NCBI GenBank assembly: GCA_030847615.1
Contig: JAUMIR010000003.1
Coordinates: 281,474,265-281,538,264, forward strand
Source of the DNA: Gambelia wislizenii
Lineage: Eukaryota > Chordata > Lepidosauria > Squamata > Crotaphytidae
DNA: 64,000 bases
Direction of reading: 5' to 3'
The notes under the pieces are model-generated. The model was not told the origin of the DNA. It saw only the letters and a program-made list of their open reading frames with translations, and did not search any database. Made by a program: the position numbers and the translations under genes. Each line of letters starts with the position of its first letter. Position 1 is the first letter of the stretch. Shown piece after piece: positions 10,914-22,900 of the stretch.

Positions 10914-13900
10914 CTATAAAACATAAAAATTCAGATTATTAATCCATGCATAGATTTTGTTAACTATACAATGTTGTAGTAGCCATTTCGACTCTAATGT
11001 CTATTTGCTCAATGCTGTTACTTACAATTACTATTTGGGGTCAGACTAGATAGCCCATGAGACTCTGGAAGTCTGCAAAGTCTTTTCAATGTTCCTTACT
11101 AATCAACTCTATGTTCCAGAAACATATGATATGCTGAGGTAAACAAATTCTTTCTCTAATAACGGTCGAACTGTACTTAAATGTTCCTAAGCTATCTTGC
11201 CTTGAACTATCAACACACTGTCTCAAGGAAAACTCAAGCGAAACTGCTTTCCTGAAATGTAAACAGTATTGCAAGAAAGGGAAGTGCCAAATATGGACAC
11301 CCAAATATGGGTGGAGGGAAGAGCTCCTGTTTGTATTTCACAACATACTGTATTTCTCTATAAAAAGTTGCTTTCAAAGTGGCTCGGGGCGCTTTGGACT
11401 TTTGGAAGCTATTCCAACTAAGGGCTCGTGCGTAATTGAAAATAAAGCTCACTTTCTCAACTTCTCTGTGGTCCTGAGTCTGGTTCCTGCAACAATGTAA
11501 CCTAGGTACTATTTTCTATATGACACACGTGGGTTTGTAGTTGTGTACAATTATTAACTTACTCTACTGGATTCAACTGACATCAGTTCATTTCAGTGTT
11601 TGGTCAAATTTAATTCTCCCCCCTCACTATTTCCAGTATAGCTGCTGTGACCTCTATGTAACATGTTTGTACTGCTGCCACAGTGAATAAATGTCAAATG
11701 ATGCCATCCTCTCACAGTTTATATATTATTCTTAAAGACAGCCCATCAATAGCTAAGTTCTTCCCTGTTGTTCTACATCAAGAATAGGGAGCATGTGGCC
11801 CTCTAGATGCTTTTGGACTGCAAGTCAGCTCTAACTAACATAATCCATAATCTACAAAAAAGTAATACCGTAATACCGTGATTAGCCAACCGAATGCAAA
11901 AAACATGATGCAAGCTTTCAAAGCTCTACTGGATTCTTCATCTGGCAAAAGATGTTAAAAAAGAAAAAAGTGACGATGTCAGAGTCACAGGCCTACATGC
12001 TGTTTTAGATGCTACTTGTCCTGTTCAGGTGAGGGGTCTCACACAGGCAGAAGCCACTCCTAACTAACATAGTCAATAGTGAAAGATATATTGGGAGCTG
12101 CCGTCCATCAACATCTGGGGAGTACACATTTCTCATGCCTGTTCTACAATAACATACCCTCCAAGATTTCATAGTTGAAAACTGGAACATATGGGGCCAA
12201 GTAACATCAGAGTGTGGCCAAGATGACCAAAGTTGTTAATAAAGAAGAACACACATGCTAGGAGAGGCTGCAGCAGTTTGCTTTTGCCTGAGTCTACTGG
12301 GAAGAGCAAGATATCACCCCTTCCTCTTATCTCCTCTCAACTGACTTACCCGAGTGCAAACAACATTTGCATTTTGAACTCAGTTTGTAGAAACTGAAGT
12401 AAACTGAGGACAAAGAGAAAACAATGGGAGGAGGAGAGAGAAACTGGGACATTTCAAAAGCAGCTGAAAATGTGGGACAGCACAGGATTAATTGAGGCTG
12501 CCCCTGACAAATCAGAACAGTTGGAGGATAATGGTTGGATAACCTTTGATTTTTCCTCTTAATGTGTGAAACGTGAGCAGACTGTCTTCCTTAACTGCAA
12601 AAGAGTGCTGCGATTTACAGTATTCTGCTTCCATTTCCATTTTCTCTCCTTTTTGAAGGATTTATATTTCCCCACTCTTAACACTGAAATCTCTGGCTTT
12701 AAAACAAGAAGTGGGTGAACTGATTATTACTTGTTCAATAGAGAATACATACAGTGGGCCCTCTTGATCTGCAGGCTTCTGAGCTGCGGTTTCAACTGCC
12801 CGTGGATCATAACGTTCCATACCTAAAATGGTGGTGATGTGCACATGGACATGCTGATGTGGACGCACTCATGTTGCCATCATTTAATAATATGAAGTGC
12901 AACCATCTACATTTTTTGCCATCTGCAGGGGGTCCTGGAATCAAATCCCCATGGATATGGAGGGCCATATGTACTATGAATACAGGAAGCACTGCAATAC
13001 AGGTGAAGTTGCTCCTGCTGTGACTTTCTCCCCAAACATTTGTACAACTACTTGAATCCAAATTCATCACCTATCAATTGTCTGTATTGGTGCTCTTTAA
13101 AAGGTTGCACTATGAAGACAATTAGCACAATCCATTTCCATCTAAAGACACAGCTCTCAAGCTTCACAATAAAGAGAATATCCCCACATCATTAGAAAAA
13201 CAGTGCTCCTTTTTTGCACGCCTGGTTGCACCATATACTAACTAGGTATATGTTAGTATATACTAGGGATATACCTTCCCACATAGAAGGATCAAGCTGA
13301 AGTACTCCTTCCTGGATAAACATAAATGGAGAAGTGTACAAACCTAGCCCCAGGTCTGAACTGAGGCACATAATGAGGCACCCTTCAGCTAAGCAGACCT
13401 ACTCAATTCTGTGAAAACTTATTTATATTGCTTTGAGTTCCATTATAGAAGAACAGGAGGCTATACACGCAGTAAATAAAAATAAAGTAAAAAGTAGGCA
13501 GCTTGAGCACACAAGTTTCCAACTTTAGGAAGCTGACCCTCCAAAGCAGTTTATAAAATGGCTAAATTTCACAGTGTAGCACTTACCCCATATTTCAACT
13601 TCAATAAATCCATAATTCTAACAGTATGAGGCTTGCATTCTTGGTGATTTTCCATTAGATCTGAGGACATGCTGTAAGCCTGTGTGTCTACCTCTGGAAC
13701 AAATGCCCACTTATACCTTAAAAAAAAAAAAGACAATTGGAGATAAGAACTCTAGTACAAAATACCATGCCTTTCAAGCATATTAGAGTCAAAGACAAAA
13801 CATGTCAGGGAAAATAAATATTGAGATTAAAAATCTTTACCCCCCTTTGGGTAATTTTAGTCACCAGGCAAATGAGACACCAGTTCGTCTAGTTGAAGGT

Positions 13901-16900
13901 CATAAATCTGTCTTTTGATGTTTTGGTTTCCTGTGTCCTTTAGAGTAAGCAAGGCAAAAACGAAACTAAATCTTTGGGTTCTGTTTCTTCTCAGAAGGGT
14001 TGGATATTTTGAGAAGAAAAAATATATAAATAGGGAGAGATTTTGGTGCTTTTGCTTGAAAACTCCATTTTCCCCTCCTTTTAGTTCTTGAGAAGCCTTG
14101 GAGCACACAGAAGCATGGGTGAATGCTTTCTGTCCTTTATTTTGACTTTATTATTATTATTTTTGCAATAAAAGCTATGAAGATAATAAATGATTTCTTT
14201 ATTAAAATTGTTTGCTAGAAATATACAAGGCTTTGCTCAAAAGCCCACGTTTTTCGCTACATATATTGAAGTGAATCTCTGCTTGGCAATGCAGAGAGGA
14301 AATGGACTCTGCATTTTTACAACAAAACAGTTGTCTAGTTGTTCAAAGGAGGTCATTTGTTTAATATAAAGTCAATATCTGGCCTCATATTTCTGAACAA
14401 TTTAAGGGTGAATGAAAGTAAGATAACATATTCCATGTAGATAATTATTTGGCATTTGGAAAAGAATCTGTGGAGCTAAATTTTCTCTCATTTCATCCCA
14501 AACAGGCATGTTTCCCTATGTCATTTTGTTAAACTATAGCTGGGTTTCTCAAACAGGGTTCCTTGGAACTCTAGCGTTCTGCAAGAGATCATGATTTTTA
14601 AAAAGTCAGTTTTTTGAGCTGTAGATATAATAATTTTTAATGCAGGGGTTTCCTCAGACCTGAAAATTATTTCCCTCCATGGTAATAAGGTTGAGAAAGG
14701 CTGCCCTATGGCAATTACATGCATAACCCATGCTAAGTTTTAATTTTCTAAATCTTCTGCTACACCACATCTTCAGAAGTAGTATTTCTAATGTCTTAAC
14801 ACACTGAAACAAAAGCATTCTGAGAATTTAATTCTGTCTGACAAGAAGCTGCATTGTAACTCTTCCCTTTCTATACTCATTTGCAGAAAAGCCCTGTGAA
14901 TAATCAAAATAATGGCTATGCTAATTTGTCATTGCTCCTCATAAGCCAAATTCTGTTCAAGGAAGCCACTTGTCTGCAGGAAGGTGATGGGGTACATTGA
15001 GAGAAGCAGTTATTGCAGGATTCCAGGAGTCTCTCCAGCTGCCTGTTCCAAATAAGCGGAAAACACTACATGCATCATTGCCAAGCACCCTGATCTGCAA
15101 CACCTTGGAAACTCTTGGACTGGGGTCTCTCTGGCTTTTCTTCGCAAACGAAGATTCAGGAAGGACTCATCCCGCGCTTTCTGCAAGCACGCTGATGACT
15201 GAAAAGGCCAATCTGAGATAAACAAGTCCGGTTGCAGAAAGTACAGCAGAGGGTCTCCTTGGGTGATGTTTCTGGGTTGTGATTCTTTCTGCATTGTAGT
15301 TTCTCTTCAAGACTTGTTCAGTGTGAGTTCTCAAATAAATCTGCAGCATTGTGGATAGTGCGTCTCCATGCTTCTCAATGTGAAGCCAGGGTGGACCATT
15401 GTTGGTGATCAATTTGGCCAAGCCTGAGATGTCGTTTCAGGGAATCCTTGTATTGCTTTTTCAAGTGCCCCTCTTACATTGACCCGTGGCGAGTTCACTG
15501 TAGAGTACTATTTTTGGAGGCGATGGTCCTCCATCCTAGAAATGTGCCCTGCCCAGCGCAGCTGTGTTCTCAATATTCTGGCCTCAATGCTGGTGATCCC
15601 TGCTTGCTCAAGGACAACAACATTCGTCACATAGTCAGTCCAGTGTATATTTAGGATTGTATGTATACAGCACTGATGAAAATGTTCGAGGAGTCGTAAG
15701 TGTTGGCGATAGGTGACCCACGTTTCAGACCCATAAAGGAAGGTACTACTTGGCTAAAAAAGTAGGTTTTGGGGTGTATATTTAAATGAATTCAAGTCTC
15801 CAGGTCCAGATGAACTTCATCCAAGGGTACTAAAAGAACTGGCAGAAGTAATCTCAGAACCGCTGGGAATAATTTTTGAGAATTCCTGGCAAACAGGAGA
15901 GGTCCCAGCTAATTGGAGGAGGGCAACTGTTGTCCCCATCTTTAAAAAGGGGGAAAAAGAAGACCCAATTAATTATCGCCCAGTCAGCCTGACATCAATA
16001 CTAGGAAAGATTTTAGAGCAGATCATTAAACAGACAGCCTGTAAGCACTTAGAAAGCAATGCTGTGATCACTAAAAGTCAACGTGGGTTTCTCAAAAAAA
16101 CAAGTTGTGCCAGACTAATCTTATCTCTCTCTCTCTTTTTAATAGAGTTACATACTTTGTAGATGAAGGCAGTGCTATGGATGTAGTGTATCTTGATTTC
16201 AGTAAGGCTTCTGACAAAATCCACCATGATATTCTTGCAAAAAAGTTAGTAACACGCGGGCTAGACAATGCAACTGTTACGTGGATTTGTAATTGGTTGA
16301 TGGGCCGAATCCAAAGGGTAGTCACCAATGGCTCCTCTTCATCCTGGAGAGAAGTGACCAGCAGGGTCCCACAGGGTTCTGTCTTGGGCCCAGTGTTATT
16401 CAACATCTTTATCAATGACTTGGATAAGGGAATAGAGGGAATGCTTATCAAGTTTGCAGATGACACCAAATTAGGAGGGGTAGCTAATACCTCAGAGGAC
16501 AGAATCAGAATTCAAAATGACCTTAATATGTAGAAAGCTGGGCCAAAACTAACAAAATGAATTCCAACAGGGAGAAATGTAGGATATTACACTTGGGCAA
16601 TAAAAATGAAAAGCACAGGTATAGGATGGGTGACATCTGGCTTGAGGGCAGTACATGCGAAAGGGATCTAGGAGTGTTAGTGGACCACAAGCTGAACATG
16701 AGTCAGCAGTGTGTTGCAGCAGCTAAAAAAGCCAATGTGATTCTAGGCTGCATCAATAGGAGTATAGTGGCTAGCTCAAGGGAAGTAATAATGCCACTCT
16801 ATTCTGCTTTAGTCAGACCACACCTGGAATACTGTGTCCAGTTCTGGGCACAACAATTCTAGAAGGATATGGACAAGCTGGAATGTGTCCAGAGGAGGGC

Positions 16901-19900
16901 GACCAAAATGGTAGGAGGTCTGGAAGCAATGCCCTGTGAGGAACGGCTTAGGGAGCTGGACATGTTTAGCCTGGGGAAGAGAAGGTTAAGAGGTGACATG
17001 ATAGCTATGTTTAAATATCTGAAGGGATGTCATATTGAGGATGGAGCAAGCTTGTTATCTGTTGCTCCAGAGACAAGGACACTCAAACTACAGGGGAAGA
17101 GATTCCACCTAAACATTAGGAAGAACTTCCTGACAGTAAGAGCTGTTCAACATTGGAATGTGCTGCCTTGGAGTGTGGTGGAGTCTCCTTCTTCGGAGGC
17201 TTTTAAGCAGAGGCTGGATGGCCATCTGTCAGGAATGCTTTGACTGTTTATTCCTGCATGGTAGGGGGTTGGACTGGATGGCCCTTGTGGTCTCTTCCAA
17301 CTCTATGATTCTGTGTGACATAATCAGATACAGTTATGACAATGGAGCTCTGTTATGTATAACAATGCAGCATTTCAGCCATTATGTTACAGGGAAACCA
17401 TTATTTCATAGAATCATAGAATCATAGAGTTGGAAAAGACCTCAAGGGCCATCCAGTCCAACCCCCTGCCATTCAGGAATACACAATCAAATCATTCCCG
17501 ACAGATGGCCATCTAGCCTCTGTTTAAAAACCTAAGGTAAGAAAGTATTTGTTGAGAGGTTATGTCTATTTTTGATCAAGTACAGGAGAAAGTTGTAAAA
17601 CATGACAGAGACAGATGTATGAAGAGAACAAAATAATCAAGAAGCTAACACACCCTTCTGTGTGTGCAAGGGCAGTAACAGGAATAGATTTATTAGGTTT
17701 ATTTCCTTATATCCTTTTCTCTGATGAGTGTTTTGAATGAGGAATTTTGTCTTCTTATATTGTTAAGTACTGTTATTTGCCTGCCACAGCACAGGATACC
17801 AATGTGCCTATATACTTAAACAGCATTTTCTCACCATCTCTTAAGAGAATAACCTATCCAGGGAAGGACTTTATGTAGTTCTTCACTTTCATATATTGTT
17901 TTCCAATTAATATTTCAGTAATGAGAACAGGCTGTAGTGGCAAGAGAGATACTGCCTACAGTCCATTACTGATAATTTTAAACTAGCAATCTGAAGGCAC
18001 ATTCAGCTTCTAAGCTTCTTCACAAATGAAATCTACCCCATTAGTGCAAGTGAAAGGTACTCAATTCAGAATACGATTTTTATGCAAGTAAGACTTTATT
18101 TCTAAGCTCAGATGAAACTCTTCTCAAGGAGCAAATCTAGTCCCCAAATGCAGGTGTACTCCAAAAATATAAAGACAAACATCAAATCAGAAACAATAAT
18201 AACAAACCCACTAACAGGGAGGAAGCAGCAATAAAACATTAAAGAAGTAAAAGGAAACAAGACTTGAGCAAATAGATCTGTGCAGCAGATAGAGAAAAGG
18301 TTTGCTGGGTAGCAATGACATACTTGTGTTAAGGAAATGTTAAGGTCTATAAGGGTTAACAAATAATGAAGTCCAGGTTCAATTCATTCAGATGGCTTTA
18401 TTTGCTAGCAATGACACAGGGGATCATTCCTGCTAAACTGTGTCAAAGATCAACGCCCACAGCAGCTTTTTATCACATGAACATGAAAGTTAAGGTTTGC
18501 ACATGTCAACTACATCAGCACACTAAACAGTTTCCATTTCTCAGAAAACTTCTAAAAGATTTTATTCTCTAGCTTTGTATCACTTCTTTGGAACAGAAAT
18601 CATTTTTCAGCTCTGTGTGTAACAGTCTACTTTTAGAACCTAGCAGACAACAGACAGCCAAACTTGGCAGTATGCCTAGAAAGAGATAACGAGCTAAATG
18701 AATAAGCTATTGTCTATGATTTTAGCAAGCAAGGCAGACCATATTATTTTCTAAGCACAGCACAGTATAACAAGCATTGGTTATTAATCAATGGAAACTA
18801 CATCAGAATCTTCACTAAATGTTGTTTCTCCAAATGCACACCATTTCTTGTAAATGATCTAATGTAACTTTCTTTCTTCAGCATATAATGTCACTTTGTT
18901 TTTTCTGCTTGCTGCTTGTTCTTATCAGGGAAGCTAATTCTGGGCTTCTAGCCAAGCTGCTGCATGCAAACAATCTCAGGTACTGCACTCTGACACAGAA
19001 CTACTTTTACAGACTCTGTCTTTTCTTTTAACAGGCAATATTATCTCTCAAGCACAACATAACAAGCTTTGGGTGATCAATACAGACAGACCTTATCATT
19101 TGTAAAACAGGAAACAATCTGACTTCCTGGGGAAAGGATTACTGCATACTGGGTGCTACACTGAAAAAGCCCTCTCACATTTTCCTACAAGCTATATGGT
19201 TGCAGAAAAAAAGAATGCACAAAAGACTTTCATCAGATTGCTTCCACCCAGTCTCTTGTCTCAAAGCTCTGTTAGAATAAAAGTTAGCACACTTACATTT
19301 GAAATAACTGCATCTTGTCAGGTGGAAAAGAAAGTGCAGTGTCCAAGAATTTACAAGCTGATAAATACAAGTTCAGTTCATTCTGCTGTATGTCACCAAG
19401 TAAAAGACTGCTGCCATCTAATGATGCTTTATGTTTGGTAATTTTGCTATTGTTTCTGTGAAATTCATTAAAAAAAACAAACAGAAATTAAGGACTGAAA
19501 AGCAAACAAAGTGAGCTTAAATTTTCATTCCTGGCAAATTTGTTTGAAAATATGAACACAGAATAAGGAGAAAACTACAAACTGCATGCAAATGTCCAGG
19601 CAGACATGCATCTGGAGCCCCACAGGGGGAAAACAGCTGAGAGGTGATTTTTTAAAGTGAAAGTGCAGCAAGCTGGCAATGACCTAGTTTCCCTGTCTAA
19701 AATCACTGCCACCACAGCTGTTTCACAAAAAGTTATTTTAAAATATTTTTACCACACTCTTCAGCCCCAAAAGGCTTCTAGAACACCTTATAAACACCAG
19801 AAATCAGACAGTTGCTGCCTGTAGTTTATTATCTAACAGACATGATACAAAAGGAAAAGAAACTGGGAGGAAGAAGGAGAAAAAAAGTAAACTTGAGTAC

Positions 19901-22900
19901 TAGATTCTAGGTTACAAGGTTCAAAAAGCAGTTCTTTCAGCAGGCCACAGAAGTGGATTTAAGAACACTATAAGGACTGCTGTTGTTTCTTTCTTTGGTG
20001 GTCACAGCAGTGGCAGTTGGCAGCTGGATCGAGGGGGCTCTCAGTTGGACTTCCATCCATCCAGGCATGATGGAGGATGCTGGACTGCATTTATGTGTAA
20101 CCTGTAGCATGTTTCTCAGAGTTAGAGCCAACAGTTGTTCAATGAAATTGACAAAATAAATGAGCCACATCTAGTAGGACGCTAGAAGATAGGTTATCAC
20201 CCCATCTCAAGAAACTATGGTCCCCAAGGCAAGTTCCATCTTTATTCCAACAGTATTCCTTTAGTGCTTATTTTTACCTTCCCCATATAGGGAAATGGGG
20301 TCTGAAACATGGGTCACCTATCGCCACCACTTACGACTCCTTGAACGCTTTCAACAGTGCTGTATACTGTATATTCCGGCGTATAAGACGACTGCGCATA
20401 TAAGACCACCACCACCCCAATTTCCAGCCAAAAATCTAGGCTTTGGCATATATTCGTCATATAAGACCACCACCCCTGCAATTTGGCTGGCTGGCTGACT
20501 GGCTGGGGGAGCCTTGCCAGCTGATCCTCTTTGTTTCCCAACTCACGAGGATATCCTCGTGAGTTGGGAAAGCGAACAGGATCAGCTGGCAGGGCTCTCC
20601 CAGCCAGCCAGCCGCAACATTCGCCCCTCTCTTCAACCTGCCAGTCAAACTTGACTCGAAGGTGGAGGAAAGGGGCAAAAATGCCCAGTTTGCCTCAGCA
20701 GCCCCCTTCCTTCTGTCTTGGCTCTTCCGAAGGGGACCAAGGCTGGGGAAGTGGGGGCGGCCGCGGCAAACCCCTAGATTTGCCCCCTCTCCCCACCTTC
20801 AAGGAAGGTGGGGAGAAGGGGGGAACATGCCCCGTTTGGCTCCACAGCCCTGATCCCTCTTTCTGGGCTCCGTTCCAAAGGGAGCCCAGAAGGAGGACGC
20901 GGGGCCGTGGAGCCAAACCCGGGATTCGCCACCTCTCCCCACCTTCAAGGAAGAGGGAGTGAATCTAGGGTTTAACTCCCCCCCCCATGCCTCCTTTGCA
21001 AGGGAGCCCAGAAGAAGCCATTGGGGCTGCAGAGTTAAACAGGGCATCTTTGCTCGCTCTCCCCACCTTCAAGGAAGGTGGGGAGAAGGGGTGACGATGC
21101 CCCATTTGGCTGCACAGCCCTGATCCCTCCTTCTGGGCTTCCTCCTCCTATGATTCCCCAACCCACAAGAGGCTGCCCAGCCTTCTCGTGGGTTGGGGAA
21201 TGCGGGATGGCCAGCTGGCTGGGGGGCGGGGTTCTTCCTCCTCCCTCTATTCCCCAACCCACAAGGAAGCTGCCCAGCCTCCTCGTCGGTTGGGGAATTC
21301 GGGATGGCCAGCTGGCTGGGGGGTGTGTGTCTCCCACGATTCCCCAACCCACTCCTCGTGGGTTGGGGAATGCAGGATGGCCAGCTGGCTGGGGAGGGGT
21401 TCTCCCTCCTCCCTCTATTCCCCAACCCACGAGGAGGCTGCCCAGCCTCCTCATGGGTTGTGGAATGCGGGATGGCCAGCTGGCTAGAGGGATTCTCCCT
21501 CCTCCCGTGATTCCCCAACCCAGGAGGAGGCTGCCCAGCCTCCTCGTGGGTTGTGGAATGCGGGATGGCCAGCTGGCTGGGGAGGGGTTCTCCCTCCTCC
21601 CTCTATTCCCCCAACCCATGAGGAGGCTGCCCAGCCTCCTTGTGGGTTGTGGAATGCGGGATGGCCAGCTGGCTGGGGGGCCTGGAGGGAGGGGCTTAGG
21701 GGAGGGTGAAAGAGTGGCTGGAGGGAGGGGGCTTCTCAGCCACCCACCCCTTCCCCGAAGCTGCAATCTCGAGCCGGATCGCGGCTTTGGGGAGGGGGGG
21801 TGGCTGGAGGGAGGACACTGGAGGGAGGGGGCTTCAGGGAGGGTGGAAGGGTGGCTGGAGGGAGGGGGCTTCGCAGCCACCCACCCCCTCCCCGAAGTCG
21901 TGGTCTCAAGCTGGATCGCGCTTTGGGGAGGGGGCTGGATGGAGATACGCTGGAGGGAAGGGGCTTCGGGGAGGGTGGAAGGGTGGCTGGGGAAGGCTTT
22001 CTAGCAACATTTGTCCCCCTCCTCTGTCCTTTGCTCCCCAAACCGGGAGAAGGCAGAAGGGGGGCGAATGAACCGTAAGCACTTTGCCTCACCCCCCCCC
22101 CCGCCTGATCTCCTGCCTCTTTGCTCCATTTGCAAAGGGAGCAAAGAGGCAGGAGTTCAGATAGCGGGGGTGAAGCAAAGTGTATCCGGCATATAAGACG
22201 AGCCCTGAATTTGCAGCCTATTTTTCAGGGCTCAAACCTCGTCTTAAATGCCGGAATATACGGTATGTACAATCTTAAATATACACTGGACTGACTATGT
22301 GACAAATGTTGCTGTCCTTGAGCAAGTAGGGATCACAGCATTGAGGCCATGATATTGAGAACACTGCTGTGCTGGGCAGGGCACGTTTCTAGGATGGAGG
22401 ACCATCGCCTCCCAAAAATAGTACTCTACGGTGAATTCACCACAGGTCAGCGTAAGAGGGGCACTCCAAAAAAGTGATACAAGGACTCCCTGAAACAACA
22501 TCTCAGGCTTGGCCAAATTGATCACCAACAATGGTCCGCCCTGGCCTCACATCGAGAGGTATGGAGATGCACTATCCACAAATGCTGCAGCCTTATTTGA
22601 GAACTCACACCAAACAAGTCTTGAAGACAAATGATAAGGCAGAAAGAATCACTACCCGGAAACATCACCCAAGGAGACCCTCTGCTGTACTTTCTGCAAC
22701 CGGACTTGTTTATCTCAGATTGGCCTTTTTAGTCATCAGCGCTCTTGCAGAAAGCGCGGGATGAGTCCTTCCTGAATCTTCATTTGCGAAGAAAAGCCAG
22801 AGAGAGAGAGAGAGAGAGAGAAAGGGAAATGGTTGCTGTCCATGCTTATGGGAAAGAGATTTGGGAACACTATTGCAGGGTAGGGAAATTGTTCCCTAGT

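Larger units (their letters stand above)
13717..19296 (-). other. DOP1B intron between exons v and w
   Basis: This is one of the longest introns (5.6 kb). Besides the LINE pieces listed at 14540-17535, the stretch 17540-19296 is AT-rich without a feature I can name. Open frames there are short and not family-like. Confidence 0.6.
20296..22800 (+). repeat. Truncated LINE copy split by a nested TIR element
   Basis: Positions 20296-20364 (TCTGAAACATGGGTCACCTA onward) and 22266-22800 (TGTACAATCTTAAATATACA onward) join to match 55613-56218 of the full-length LINE. The end is GCGAAGAAAAGCCAGAGAGA followed by a (GA)n run. It is 5' truncated at almost the same point as the copy at 15124. Frames are broken. 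Confidence 0.85.

Noticed and set aside
16105..17243. Separate plus-strand coding genes
   Set aside because: Order of RT motifs and the CR1 3' terminus show they are pieces of one frameshifted CR1.
21153..21700. Regular repeats resembling a CRISPR array
   Set aside because: The repeats are long palindromes with near-identical spacers in vertebrate intronic DNA, with no cas genes; they are an internal expansion of a TIR element.
21035..22004. Overlapping 308-codon (plus) and 281-codon (minus) open frames
   Set aside because: Both are proline/glycine-rich translations of the GC-rich palindromic array; open frames on both strands follow from the tandem repeat and the lack of T/A, and no domain is visible.
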